A DNA stretch of 30,290 bases from GCA-2719315 sp964448645 (GCA_964448645.1 CAYUZY010000009.1:1-30290), one strand, 5' to 3'; shown: positions 1 to 9,407, numbered from the stretch's first letter. A program made the numbers and translations. Notes: a model not told the origin generated them from the sequence alone.

Positions 1-1
1 G

Positions 2-907
2 GTCTCCGGTAGCGGTAAAAGCACACTAATCAATGAAACTTTATACCCTGTTTTGAATAATAAAATTTTTAATGGTGTAAAAAAACCTTTATCTTTTTTA
101 AAAATTATAGGTGTTGAAAATGTTGATAAAGTAATTGAAATCAATCAACAGCCAATTGGCAGAACACCTAGAAGCAATCCTGTTACTTATTGTGGCATAT
201 ATAGTGAAATAAGGAATTTATTGTCAATAACACCTGAAGCTAAAATAAGAGGATATAAAGCTGGTAGATTTAGCTTCAACGTTATTGGAGGAAGGTGTGA
301 AACATGTAAAGGAGCAGGTCTAAAAACAATTGAAATGAATTTTCTTCCAGATGTAAATATTGAGTGTGAAAGTTGTCTGGGTAAAAGATTTAATAGAGAG
401 ACTTTAGAAATAAGATTTAAAGGAAAGTCTATTGCAGACATATTAAATATGACAGTAAATGAAGCTTATGTTTTTTTTCAATCAATCCCTAAAATTTCTA
501 GAAAATTAAAAACTATTAAGGATGTTGGCTTAGGTTATATTTCATTAGGCCAATCCTCTGTTACATTATCAGGTGGAGAAGCCCAAAGAATTAAACTTTC
601 TAGTGAACTTTCAAAAAAAGATACTGGAAATACTTTTTATATATTAGATGAACCAACTACAGGGCTTCATTTTGAGGATATTAGAGTCTTATTAAATGTT
701 TTAAATATTATTGTTAAAAGAGGAAATACTGTATTAATAATAGAGCATAATATGGATGTTATAAAACAAGCAGATCATATTATTGATATTGGATTAGAGG
801 GGGGTGAAAATGGTGGAGAAATAATATGCCAAGGAAGCCCTGAAGAAATAATTAAAAACAAAAAAAGTCATACGGCTTCATTTTTAATGAAAGAACTATT
901 AAAATAA
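2..907 (+). CDS. uvrA: UvrA, excinuclease ABC subunit A (C-terminal part, 5' truncated by window edge)
   Basis: Damage-sensing ATPase of nucleotide excision repair; only the last ~301 residues are in the window. The open frame runs from the first bases without a start, opening with the Walker A of the second ATPase domain (VSGSGKST), so the in-frame TTG at 53 is not the start. Then come the C-terminal zinc-finger pairs (CETC ... CESC) within the conserved GGRCETCKGAG and NFLPDV context, the signature LSGGEAQRIKL, Walker B ILDEPTTGLH and the H-loop IEHNMD. These match the family closely and nothing is missing from this half. The stop is 6 bases before the next gene, so they are probably co-transcribed. 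Identification is very secure. Confidence 0.97.
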   Translation, partial: VSGSGKSTLINETLYPVLNNKIFNGVKKPLSFLKIIGVENVDKVIEINQQPIGRTPRSNPVTYCGIYSEIRNLLSITPEAKIRGYKAGRFSFNVIGGRCETCKGAGLKTIEMNFLPDVNIECESCLGKRFNRETLEIRFKGKSIADILNMTVNEAYVFFQSIPKISRKLKTIKDVGLGYISLGQSSVTLSGGEAQRIKLSSELSKKDTGNTFYILDEPTTGLHFEDIRVLLNVLNIIVKRGNTVLIIEHNMDVIKQADHIIDIGLEGGENGGEIICQGSPEEIIKNKKSHTASFLMKELLK

Positions 908-913
908 ATTAAA

Positions 914-1597
914 ATGAAATCTCAAAATAAAAAAAATTGGAATGAAATAAAAACCCATGATTCATGGTCTCTTTTTAAAATAATGAGTGAATTTGTTGAA
1001 GGATACGAAAAATTAAGCGCTATAGGTCCTTGTGTGTCAATTTTTGGGTCAGCTAGAACAAAATTATCAAATAACGATTATAAACTCACGGTTGAAATTT
1101 CAACTAAAATTGTTAAAAATGGATATGGAGTAATTAGTGGTGGAGGTCCAGGAATAATGGAAGCTGCAAATAAAGGTGCTAAAATTGGAGGTGGAGCATC
1201 AGTAGGATTAAACATTTTGCTCCCCCATGAACAAGGAAGTAATCCTTTTATAGATAAAGATAAATTAATTGATTTTCATTATTTTTTTGTTAGAAAAGTA
1301 ATGTTTGTTAAGTATGCTCAAGGTTTTGTAGTTATGCCTGGAGGATTAGGAACATTAGACGAATTGTTTGAAGCTATGACATTAATTCAAACTAAAAAAA
1401 TTGAAAAATTCCCTATTGTTTTAGTTGGGAAAGATTATTGGCATGGATTAGTTAACTGGTTAGAAGAAAAGCTTTTGAAAACAAACAAAATAAATAAAAA
1501 TGATCTTTCAATTTTTGAAATTGTTGATAATGCAGAAGAAGTAATTGAAATTTTAAATAAATATTATGAAAACAAAAATTTAAGACCTAATTTTTAA
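914..1597 (+). CDS. TIGR00730 / LOG-family Rossmann-fold protein
   Basis: A 227-residue cytosolic protein with the two hallmarks of the LOG family: a glycine-rich GGGPGIMEAANKGA stretch around residue 77 and the PGGLGTLDE motif (PGGxGTxxE) around residue 141. Characterised members hydrolyse nucleoside 5'-monophosphates, for example releasing cytokinin bases. Older databases call them lysine decarboxylases, which is a misnomer. The in vivo substrate in flavobacteria is not known to me. It follows uvrA by 6 bases and precedes the next gene by 6 bases, so a three-gene transcript is likely. There is no Shine-Dalgarno sequence; the start is preceded by an A-rich stretch. Confidence 0.9.
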   Translation: MKSQNKKNWNEIKTHDSWSLFKIMSEFVEGYEKLSAIGPCVSIFGSARTKLSNNDYKLTVEISTKIVKNGYGVISGGGPGIMEAANKGAKIGGGASVGLNILLPHEQGSNPFIDKDKLIDFHYFFVRKVMFVKYAQGFVVMPGGLGTLDELFEAMTLIQTKKIEKFPIVLVGKDYWHGLVNWLEEKLLKTNKINKNDLSIFEIVDNAEEVIEILNKYYENKNLRPNF

Positions 1598-1603
1598 TCA
1601 TAA

Positions 1604-4420
1604 ATGAATAGAATTTATTATTTATCCCTTAATGTCTTTTTGTTTTTTAGTCTTTTTAATTCTAGATCTCAAGTAAATGTGAATTACAAAATTGAGGCTA
1701 AACTTAATTTAAAAGATGAAACAGTTATTATTTCACAAACAATCAAATATAAAAACATTAGAACAAATAATAGTAATGAATTATATTTATATGACTGGTC
1801 AAATTCATATAAAAATACTGAAACACCTTTATCAAACAGATTAGCAGAAGAGTATAACAGAAGTTTTTATTTGTCTTCAAAAAATAAAAGAGGGTTTACC
1901 AAAATATATAATATTTCAAAAAAAAACATTGATCTAGTTTGGGTAAGAGAAAAAAACAATCCTGATATTATAAAAGTATTTCTTCCAGAATATAATTCTA
2001 TAAATGAAGAAAATGAAATTACTTTAAATTATTCCATTAAGCTTCCTGACCAAAAATTCACTGGATATGGAATTAAAAATAACACTTCAATTAATTTAAG
2101 GTATTGGTTTATTTCCATGGCTCCGTTTATTAAAGATAACTGGATAATTAATAGTAATCTTGATATAGATGACAATAGCTCATTGCCTTCAAATTTTATT
2201 ATAAAATGGGAATTTCCGAATAATCTAAATTTGACAAGTAACTTAGATGAAGTTAGTTCTCAAAATACTAAAAAAAGGTTTACTAAAAATTTTATTGGTC
2301 TAAATCAGGTAAGAGCACAATATATATTTAATGATAAAAATGAATTTAAATCTAATAAATTAAAAAACGGAAGAGTATTAATAACTGATCTAAATCATAA
2401 ATTTATTGATTCAAACCAGTTAATATTAAGTCAAAAAAAAATCGATTCTTTTGTTTCTTCTTTAATTAAGCCTTTTCCTCACAAAAAAATATTAGTTCTA
2501 AAAAAGGACTATGATAAAAATCCTTTTTATGGGTTAAATCAACTCCCTAAATTTTTGAATGTATATTCCGATAAATTTTATTATGAAATAAGATTTTTAA
2601 AAGCATACTTAAACAATTACCTCAATGAGTTACTAATAATTAATAAAAGAAAAAATCATTGGGTAATAAATGGTATTAATACCTACATAATGATAAAGTA
2701 TGTTGAAACCTTCTACCCTAACGAAAAACTTTTAGGAGAAATTGCAAACTATTCATTATTAAAACCTTTTAAATTATCCAAATTAAAGTTTAATGATGGT
2801 TATGAGTTTTTTTATGAATTTTCTCAAAGATCAAATCTTCAACAACCAGATGTCTTACCGAAAGATAAATTAATAAAGTTTAATGAGAAAATTGCTTCAC
2901 CCTATCATGTAGGGATGGGTTTAAATTATCTTGAAAAGAATATTGGTGAAAAGAATTTTAGTAAATATTTAAAAGAATATTTTTCAAAATCAGAGATTGA
3001 AGGTTTTGAAGAGTTTTTTTTAAAAAAAACTAAAAATAAAACAAAATGGTTTTTTAACACATATATTAAAGACAGAAAAGCATATGATTTTAAAATTAAA
3101 GATATAGAATTAAATAAAGAGACTATTTTATTTAAAATAGAAGAAAAATCAAAAAGATCACTACCTGTTAGAATTGGTTTGATTAAAAAGGATTCAACTG
3201 TATTTAATAAATGGATTTCCTTTACTAATGATACAATTATTAAATTAAAAAGAATTGACGCTGATTACATCTCTTTAAATCCTGGTTTAAATTTTCCAGA
3301 ATCAAATAAAGAAAACAATTGGAAGTTTATTAAAAGACCTTCAAGAATTAAACCCTTCAAATTTAATTTTTTAAAGGATATAGAAGATCCAAAAAAAAAT
3401 CAAATTTTTTATACCCCTATTATAAACTTTAATAATAAATATGATGGTGTTTCTGTTGGAATGAGATTATTTAATAAAAAAATTAAATCTCAGACATTTA
3501 CAATTGACACTTTTCCAGAATATTCATTCAATGAAGACTCTTGGGTAGGCTCATTTAGATCTGTATTAAAATTTTACAATGATTACAATAACAACTATTT
3601 GACTCAGTTTCAAATTTTCGGAAGTTCATATCATTACAATTCTAATTTAAGGTATACTGTCTTTGTGCCAAGTTTATCATGGGTTTTTAGAACTTTAGAT
3701 CTTAGATCAAACAAAAGACAACTTTTCAATATATCATGGTATAATGTTCATAGAGAAAAAGATTTAAACATTAAAACAGACCCTGATTATAGTATATTAA
3801 ATTTACGATATGATTATCTTGACAAAGGAGCTATTAAACATTTTACATTTAGATCAAGTTTAGAGCTATCAAAAAACTTTGGAAAAGTAATTTTTGAAAA
3901 TAACTATCGAAAACTTTTCCCTAGTGGTAGACAGCTTGAAATTCGATTTTTTGCTGGAAAATTTCTATGGTATGACTATTTTAACAAAGATAATTTCTTT
4001 GATTTCAATTTGAATAAAGTAACCGACTATCTTTTTCAATACAATTATCTAGGAAGATCAGAGAAAACGGGATTTTATAGTCAACAATTTATTCCGGCTG
4101 AAGGAGGTTTTAAATCACAATTTAAACAGTCTAATATTAATGATTTTATGATTTCAACAAACTTATACATTGGGCTGTGGAAATGGATAGAATTCTATAC
4201 TGATTTTGGTTTAGTTAAAAATAGGTATTTAAAATTAAAAGGGTATTATGATTCTGGATTTAGAATAAATTTAGTGCCTGATTATTTAGAACTATTTTTT
4301 CCTTTAGCATCATCAAATGGATTTGAAATATCTCAATATAAATATAATTCAAAATTGAGATTTAAAATTCTCATTGAACCTAGAACTCTGACCTCTTTAA
4401 TTACTAGAAAATGGTTTTAA
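1604..4420 (+). CDS. Secreted M1-peptidase-like protein with C-terminal beta-barrel-like region, catalytic motif absent
   Basis: 938 residues. A signal peptide is visible (hydrophobic YLSLNVFLFFSLF, then SRSQ). Residues ~25-570 resemble the M1 aminopeptidase/gluzincin fold: an N-terminal beta region, a GLNQLP segment where the GAMEN exopeptidase motif would lie, and a helical region (YLNNYLNELL ... HWVINGINTY) where HExxH and the downstream NEGFA glutamate would be. No HExxH occurs in that region, so zinc catalysis looks lost. From ~590 to the end the protein is rich in alternating aromatic and polar strands, contains a GGFKSQF segment and ends in RKWF, a terminal aromatic typical of outer-membrane barrels of the BamA/Omp85 kind. 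I infer an envelope protein with a peptidase-like, probably non-catalytic, periplasmic part. The exact function is unknown. It lies 6 bases behind the LOG gene. Confidence 0.75.
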   Translation: MNRIYYLSLNVFLFFSLFNSRSQVNVNYKIEAKLNLKDETVIISQTIKYKNIRTNNSNELYLYDWSNSYKNTETPLSNRLAEEYNRSFYLSSKNKRGFTKIYNISKKNIDLVWVREKNNPDIIKVFLPEYNSINEENEITLNYSIKLPDQKFTGYGIKNNTSINLRYWFISMAPFIKDNWIINSNLDIDDNSSLPSNFIIKWEFPNNLNLTSNLDEVSSQNTKKRFTKNFIGLNQVRAQYIFNDKNEFKSNKLKNGRVLITDLNHKFIDSNQLILSQKKIDSFVSSLIKPFPHKKILVLKKDYDKNPFYGLNQLPKFLNVYSDKFYYEIRFLKAYLNNYLNELLIINKRKNHWVINGINTYIMIKYVETFYPNEKLLGEIANYSLLKPFKLSKLKFNDGYEFFYEFSQRSNLQQPDVLPKDKLIKFNEKIASPYHVGMGLNYLEKNIGEKNFSKYLKEYFSKSEIEGFEEFFLKKTKNKTKWFFNTYIKDRKAYDFKIKDIELNKETILFKIEEKSKRSLPVRIGLIKKDSTVFNKWISFTNDTIIKLKRIDADYISLNPGLNFPESNKENNWKFIKRPSRIKPFKFNFLKDIEDPKKNQIFYTPIINFNNKYDGVSVGMRLFNKKIKSQTFTIDTFPEYSFNEDSWVGSFRSVLKFYNDYNNNYLTQFQIFGSSYHYNSNLRYTVFVPSLSWVFRTLDLRSNKRQLFNISWYNVHREKDLNIKTDPDYSILNLRYDYLDKGAIKHFTFRSSLELSKNFGKVIFENNYRKLFPSGRQLEIRFFAGKFLWYDYFNKDNFFDFNLNKVTDYLFQYNYLGRSEKTGFYSQQFIPAEGGFKSQFKQSNINDFMISTNLYIGLWKWIEFYTDFGLVKNRYLKLKGYYDSGFRINLVPDYLELFFPLASSNGFEISQYKYNSKLRFKILIEPRTLTSLITRKWF

Positions 4421-4424
4421 TGTA

Positions 4425-4449
4425 AAGAAGATTAAAAAAAAATCTTCTT
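4425..4449 (+). terminator. Hairpin after the M1-like gene, possible terminator
   Basis: A perfect 9-bp inverted repeat (AAGAAGATT / AATCTTCTT) with a seven-A loop starts 5 bases after the stop of the M1-like gene. It is not followed by a T-run, so it may be a weak terminator or a 3'-end stabiliser separating this transcript from the E1 gene. A near-match to the promoter box (TACAATTG) lies just downstream. Confidence 0.45.
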
Positions 4450-4471
4450 ATATTACAATTGAATTTACATC

Positions 4472-6880
4472 ATGAATCTTCTTAAAACAGACTTAAATCA
4501 AAAAATTTCCTTTAATGCATTTAAAGAACAAGTGCTTCAAGATTATAAAATCATTGTAGAAAGTCGAGAGTGTGCTATTTTAGGAAGACGAGAAGTCCTT
4601 TCAGGAAAAGGAAATTTTGCAATTTTTGGAGATGGAAAAGAGCTTCCTCAAGTTGTTTTAAATCATTTTTTTAATAATGGGGATTTTAGAGCTGGATATT
4701 ATAGAGATCAAACAATTCTATTGGCCCAAAACGCTTTATCAATTAAACAAATTTTCTCAGCCATATATGCTGATCTTGATTTAGATCGTGAACCTATGTC
4801 TGGCGGACGTCAAATGGTAGGGCATTTTGTTACAAAAAGTGTTAAAAACAACAAGTTTCTTGATTTAATAAATCAGAAAAATCATTCTGCTGATGTATCT
4901 CCAACGGGATCTCAAATGCCTAAATTAGTTGGTTTAGCTCAAGCTTCAAAAATCTATAGAAATCATTCTACAAAAAATTCATCAAAATTTTCAAATAATG
5001 GAAATGAAATTGCATGGGGAACTATAGGGAATGCAAGCACAAGTGAAGGTGTTTTTTTTGAAGCTATTAATGCAGCAGGTGTTCTTCAAATTCCAATGGT
5101 AATTAGTGTATGGGATGATGATTACGGAATATCTGTTCATAATAAAGATCAAACAACTAAAGGAAGTATTTCTAAAGCACTAGAAGGATTTCAAAAAAAC
5201 AATAAAAAACCAGGGTTAGAAATAATAGAAGTTAAAGGCTGGGATTACACCTCACTTATTGATGCATATAGCTATGCATCAAAACTAGCCAGAAAAAATC
5301 ACATCCCTGTAATGGTTCATGTTACTGAATTAACTCAACCACTAGGCCATTCTTCATCTGGATCACATGAAAGATATAAAACTTCAGAAAGATTAGAATG
5401 GGAAAAAGAATACGACTGTAATTTAAAAATGAAAGAATGGATTTTGTCAAATGGAATAGCAAATCTTAATGATCTTAAATTAATTGAAGAAAATGCAAAA
5501 ATAAAAGTCAAAAATGAAAGAAGAATTGCTTGGAAGGAATATCAAGCTCCTATATTAAAACAAAGAGAAATATTTTTTCATTTTTATAATGATTTTATAA
5601 GTAAAACCAATAATGATATAAACTTACAGTTAATCAAAAAAGAACTACTTTCAAATGACGAACCTTGCTATAATAATATTATCTCCTCAGCAAGAAAAAC
5701 AAAATATATTTTATCTAAATTCCCCGATATAAAAACTGGAAAATTTAAAAATTGGCTTTCATTTCTTAAGTTAGAAATTAAAGAAAAAGTATCATCAAAT
5801 TTATACTCTTATAGTCTAGATTTTATTAATAAAATTAAAATTGCTCATGTAGAATATCCGGAAAACCCTGAATTTGTTGATGGAAGAATTATCATTAGAG
5901 ATAATTTTGAAGCTTTACTTAGTAAACATGACGATTTATTAATTTTTGGAGAAGATGTTGGGAAAATTGGCGATGTTAATCAAGGTTTAGAAGGTCTTCA
6001 AGATAAATTTGGAAAAATAAGAGTTTCCGATACCGGAATAAGAGAAGCAACTATTATTGGACAAGGAATTGGTTTAGCGCTTAGAGGGTTAAGGCCAATT
6101 GCTGAAATTCAATATTTAGATTACATTTTGTATTGCATTCAAATTTTAAGTGATGATTTAGCTTCTCTAAATTACAGAACAAATGCTCAACAAATCGCCC
6201 CATTAATAATTAGAACTAGAGGGCATAGACTTGAAGGAATATGGCATTCTGGGTCTCCAATGGGTGGAATGATTCATTTGTTAAGAGGTATTCACATTAT
6301 GGTTCCGAGAAATATGACTCAAGCAGCAGGATTTTATAATTTTTTAATGGAAATTCAACAACCGGCTATTGTCATTGAACCTTTAAACAGTTACAGATTA
6401 AAAGAAAAACTACCTAGTAATTTAGGTGATTATACTATTAAACCTGGAGAGATTGAAATTTTAAGTAAAGGTAAAGATATAACTGTAATTTCATATGGTT
6501 CAACCCTTAAGATAGTTGAAGAAGCTTCCAAAAAATTATTAAATATCGGAATAAGTCTAGAAGTTATTGATATTCAAACATTAATTCCATTTGACATAAA
6601 CAAAAATATATTTAAAAGTATAACTAAAACTAATAATCTTCTTATTGTAGATGAAGATGTACCTGGAGGAGCTAGTGCTTATATTTTACAACAACTATTG
6701 GAAAAACAAAGAATATTTAAATATCTCGACAGTGAACCTGTTCTTCTTTCAGCTAAAGCTCATAGGCCTGCCTATGGTTCAGATGGTGATTATTTTTCTA
6801 AACCATCATTTGATGATATTTATGACACAGTATATAATATTATGCATGACTTGAATCCAAATAAATATCCAAAGATTTAA
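4472..6880 (+). CDS. Fused 2-oxoacid dehydrogenase E1 component (alpha + beta in one chain)
   Basis: 802 residues. The thiamine-diphosphate-dependent E1 enzyme decarboxylates a 2-oxoacid and transfers the acyl group to the lipoyl E2 partner. The alpha half (~1-450) carries the ThDP/Mg region GTIGNASTSEGVFFEAIN followed by VWDDDYGIS (~180-220). The beta half (~465-802) carries FGEDVGK (~490), the conserved RGLRPIAEIQ and HSGSPMGGM (~594). Fusion of the two subunits is the usual arrangement in this bacterial group, where branched-chain 2-oxoacids are the commonly assigned substrates; the sequence alone does not fix the substrate. No E2 or E3 gene is in the window. It ends immediately against the stop of convergent holA. 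Confidence 0.92.
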   Translation: MNLLKTDLNQKISFNAFKEQVLQDYKIIVESRECAILGRREVLSGKGNFAIFGDGKELPQVVLNHFFNNGDFRAGYYRDQTILLAQNALSIKQIFSAIYADLDLDREPMSGGRQMVGHFVTKSVKNNKFLDLINQKNHSADVSPTGSQMPKLVGLAQASKIYRNHSTKNSSKFSNNGNEIAWGTIGNASTSEGVFFEAINAAGVLQIPMVISVWDDDYGISVHNKDQTTKGSISKALEGFQKNNKKPGLEIIEVKGWDYTSLIDAYSYASKLARKNHIPVMVHVTELTQPLGHSSSGSHERYKTSERLEWEKEYDCNLKMKEWILSNGIANLNDLKLIEENAKIKVKNERRIAWKEYQAPILKQREIFFHFYNDFISKTNNDINLQLIKKELLSNDEPCYNNIISSARKTKYILSKFPDIKTGKFKNWLSFLKLEIKEKVSSNLYSYSLDFINKIKIAHVEYPENPEFVDGRIIIRDNFEALLSKHDDLLIFGEDVGKIGDVNQGLEGLQDKFGKIRVSDTGIREATIIGQGIGLALRGLRPIAEIQYLDYILYCIQILSDDLASLNYRTNAQQIAPLIIRTRGHRLEGIWHSGSPMGGMIHLLRGIHIMVPRNMTQAAGFYNFLMEIQQPAIVIEPLNSYRLKEKLPSNLGDYTIKPGEIEILSKGKDITVISYGSTLKIVEEASKKLLNIGISLEVIDIQTLIPFDINKNIFKSITKTNNLLIVDEDVPGGASAYILQQLLEKQRIFKYLDSEPVLLSAKAHRPAYGSDGDYFSKPSFDDIYDTVYNIMHDLNPNKYPKI

Positions 6881-7885
6881 TTACAAATTCATTATTTTTA
6901 CTAAAATTTCTTTTAATATATCAAAATGATTAAAACTAGAAGAGTTAATTCCTTTAACTTTAAGATCTGATTGATAAATTATAGTAAGAGCTCTTTCACA
7001 TTGTTTTAAAGAAAAATTACTAGATGCCAAATTATACTGTTTAACAAAAAAAGGGTTGATACCAAGTTTAGAAGGAGCTTCCTTTAATGGGTTTTTTAAC
7101 AAATGAAAGATTAATAATTTTTGAAAAAAAGAATGAATTACAGAAAGCGTTAAAACAATAGGATATTTTTTAGGATTACTGCTTAAATATTTAATAATAT
7201 GAAATGCTTTCGAAAAATTTCTTAATCCTATTTCGTTTTGTAATTCAAAATTATTAAAGTCTTTACTGAAACCTATCTGATTCTCAATTACTTCAGATGA
7301 AATTTCATTTTCTTCTTTTAAAGCTAGTTTGATTTTTTTAAGACCTTTTTCAATTATAGTTAAATCTGAACCAATAGAGTCCGCTAAAAATTTAGAATTT
7401 GAAGGTGAAATAATTAAATTCATTGAATTTGCGATTTCATTAATAAATTGTGGTAATTGATTTTCATATAATTTATTACATTCAATTACTTTTCCATAAT
7501 TAAATGCAGATTTATATAATTTTTTTCTTTTATCGAAAACTTTATTCATATAACAAAAAACAACTATAGATTTTTTAAATGAATTTTCAACATATTTAGC
7601 TAAATCATCTAACCCCTTATCTATGTACTGAGCTTCTTTTATTATAATTAAATTATAACTTGAAACTAAAGGAAATCTTCTAGCTACTTCTATTATATTA
7701 TTTACATTAGTTTCTTTGCCATATAAAACAGAATAATCAAAGTGCTTAGATTCTTCATTAACTATTTTTTTAACTAACAATTTAACTATTCTATTAGTAA
7801 AAAAAACTTCAGTTCCTGAAATTAAATAAAAGGAATTAAATTCATTTTTTTCTATTTCAGAAATTACTGATTTATAATCGTTCAT
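6881..7885 (-). CDS. holA: DNA polymerase III subunit delta
   Basis: 334 residues, the normal length for HolA, the clamp-loader subunit that opens the sliding clamp. The N-terminal pattern (FYLISGTEVFFTNRIVKLL) corresponds to the usual Y-L-(I/L)-x-G-(D/E)-(E/D) entry into the AAA+-like domain. Family-typical segments follow (VSSYNLIIIKEAQYID ~75-92 and a C-terminal helical collar domain). Walker residues are not expected in delta. Its stop codon directly abuts that of the convergent E1 gene (TAA next to TTA) with no terminator. It is divergent from the HSDR_N gene, with about 26 bases between the starts. Confidence 0.9.
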   Translation of the reverse strand: MNDYKSVISEIEKNEFNSFYLISGTEVFFTNRIVKLLVKKIVNEESKHFDYSVLYGKETNVNNIIEVARRFPLVSSYNLIIIKEAQYIDKGLDDLAKYVENSFKKSIVVFCYMNKVFDKRKKLYKSAFNYGKVIECNKLYENQLPQFINEIANSMNLIISPSNSKFLADSIGSDLTIIEKGLKKIKLALKEENEISSEVIENQIGFSKDFNNFELQNEIGLRNFSKAFHIIKYLSSNPKKYPIVLTLSVIHSFFQKLLIFHLLKNPLKEAPSKLGINPFFVKQYNLASSNFSLKQCERALTIIYQSDLKVKGINSSSFNHFDILKEILVKIMNL

Positions 7886-7911
7886 ATAAAAAATTTATGC
7901 AATTTTACCAT

Positions 7912-8358
7912 ATGTATAAATTAAACTTTCCATCATATCAAATCCCTGTCAAAAATAAAGAAAATAAAATGTTGATCTTTGATTCTATAAGAAAAAAATG
8001 GGTCCGTCTTGTTCCTGAAGAATGGGTGAGAGTTAATTGTATTCAATTTTTAATAAATGAAAAAAAAATTCCTAAATCATTAATTTCTGTTGAAAAAGAA
8101 TTTAAGTTAAACAATTTAAAAAAAAGGTTTGATATTGTAATATATAATAAGAATGGAAAAGTACAGGTGCTTGTTGAATGTAAAGCTCCAACTGTTAAAA
8201 TAAAACAATCTGTTTTTAATCAAATATCAAAATACAATTTAGTATTAAAAAGTAAATATTTAATGATAACAAACGGAATTAATCATTACTTTTTTATTAT
8301 GAATTTTAAAACCCAAAGAATTGAGTTTTTAAAAGAACTCCCCTCCTATGAATTATAA
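7912..8358 (+). CDS. Stand-alone HSDR_N-type PD-(D/E)xK nuclease-fold protein
   Basis: About 148 residues resembling only the N-terminal domain of type I restriction subunit R. The putative PD-(D/E)xK core is visible: D in KRFDIVIY, then after about a dozen residues VECKAP, giving the E-x-K pair. No methylase or specificity subunit is nearby, so this is not a restriction system. Single-domain copies beside holA are, to my knowledge, a recurrent flavobacterial arrangement and may relate to DNA metabolism. I prefer the ATG at 7912 (MYKLNFPSYQ) because the family begins around KLNFP; an ATG at 7897 would add five residues. The end overlaps the glycosyltransferase start by 11 bases, suggesting translational coupling. 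Confidence 0.8.
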   Translation: MYKLNFPSYQIPVKNKENKMLIFDSIRKKWVRLVPEEWVRVNCIQFLINEKKIPKSLISVEKEFKLNNLKKRFDIVIYNKNGKVQVLVECKAPTVKIKQSVFNQISKYNLVLKSKYLMITNGINHYFFIMNFKTQRIEFLKELPSYEL

Positions 8359-9379
8359 TTTGTCAAATATAGGAATTGTAATACTAAATTATAATGGTGA
8401 AGAGCTTTTAGAAAATTTTCTTCCTGATATAATAAAATACAGTCAGCAATCAAATATTTATATTATTGATAATTTTTCAAAGGACAAATCAATTGATCTG
8501 ATTAAGAATAATTTTAAAAAAATAAAAATAATAGAATTAGAAAAAAATTACGGATACTCTAAAGGATATAATATAGGTTTAAAAAAAATAAATGATGAAA
8601 TTTTATGTTTAATTAACAACGATGTTAAAGTAACTCAAAACTGGTTAAAACCCATTCTTGATTTTTATAATAGAAATAATAAAGCAGGAATATTACAACC
8701 TCATATAATGAGTTTTTTAAACAAAAATAAATTTGAATATGCTGGAGCAGCTGGAGGTTTTATTGATAAATTAGGATATCCTTTTTGTAAGGGAAGACTT
8801 TTTAATCATATAGAACACAACAATAAACAATATGACATTAATTCTGAAATTTTTTGGGCAAGCGGTTCTTGTTTTTTTATAAAAAACAGTTTATTTAAGT
8901 CACTAAATGGTTTTGATGAAGATTTTTTTGCCCACCAAGAAGAAATTGACCTATGTTGGAGAGCTAAAATTAATGGAATTGAAATTTGGTCGATTTATAA
9001 TTCAAGAGTTTATCATTTAGGAGGAGGAACTATCAATTATAATAATCCTAAAAAGACATTCTTAAACCACAGAAATAATCTTTTAATGCTTATAAAAAAT
9101 TTACCTGACAATCTATTCTATAGGATTTTAATTAAAAGATTTTTTTTAGATTTAATTACTTCTTTTTGGCATTTATTAAATTTTAGACCAAAACATTCTT
9201 TTTCTATAATTAAGGCATATGCATATTTAATTTACCTATATAATAGAATAAAAAAGAAGCGTATTAAATCAAATAATTACAATAAATACTTTGTAATCAA
9301 CAATTTACCTTATAGTTATTTTATTAAAGGATTAAAAAAATATACAGACTTGAAGGTGAATAATAATAATTTGTGTTAA
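8348..9379 (+). CDS. Family 2 glycosyltransferase
   Basis: 343 residues with a GT-A nucleotide-sugar transferase fold. The N-terminus has the GT2 pattern VILNYNGEELLENFL and YIIDNFSKD, followed by NNDV (the DxD-equivalent metal/nucleotide site, ~90) and HQEEIDLCWR (~197, the ED acidic motif of rhamnosyl-type GT2 enzymes). The C-terminal ~90 residues contain hydrophobic and basic segments suggesting membrane association. It probably transfers a sugar in cell-surface polysaccharide or glycolipid synthesis; donor and acceptor cannot be read from sequence. It overlaps the upstream HSDR_N gene and is followed closely by the OmpA lipoprotein. Confidence 0.88.
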   Translation: MNYNLSNIGIVILNYNGEELLENFLPDIIKYSQQSNIYIIDNFSKDKSIDLIKNNFKKIKIIELEKNYGYSKGYNIGLKKINDEILCLINNDVKVTQNWLKPILDFYNRNNKAGILQPHIMSFLNKNKFEYAGAAGGFIDKLGYPFCKGRLFNHIEHNNKQYDINSEIFWASGSCFFIKNSLFKSLNGFDEDFFAHQEEIDLCWRAKINGIEIWSIYNSRVYHLGGGTINYNNPKKTFLNHRNNLLMLIKNLPDNLFYRILIKRFFLDLITSFWHLLNFRPKHSFSIIKAYAYLIYLYNRIKKKRIKSNNYNKYFVINNLPYSYFIKGLKKYTDLKVNNNNLC

Positions 9380-9383
9380 TTTG
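9376..9383 (+). promoter_or_regulatory. Possible -7 promoter box for the OmpA lipoprotein gene
   Basis: TTAATTTG, one mismatch from the Bacteroidetes -7 consensus TAnnTTTG, overlaps the stop codon of the glycosyltransferase and would give a leader of about 20 bases before the ATG at 9408. Short AT-rich boxes are easily found by chance, so this is only a candidate. Confidence 0.3.
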
Positions 9384-9407
9384 CAAAAAAATTTAAAACT
9401 TAAATCA

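Noticed and set aside
914..1597. Lysine decarboxylase
   Set aside because: PGGxGTxxE and the glycine-rich site mark the LOG family; the decarboxylase label is a historical error.
7912..8358. A restriction-modification or phage-defence locus suggested by the HSDR_N protein
   Set aside because: No helicase part, methylase, specificity subunit or mobile element is adjacent; the neighbours are holA, a glycosyltransferase and an OmpA lipoprotein.
9381..9407. An N-terminal extension of the OmpA lipoprotein from a TTG codon
   Set aside because: It would bury the signal peptide behind nine residues; the ATG at 9408 gives an ideal lipoprotein signal.
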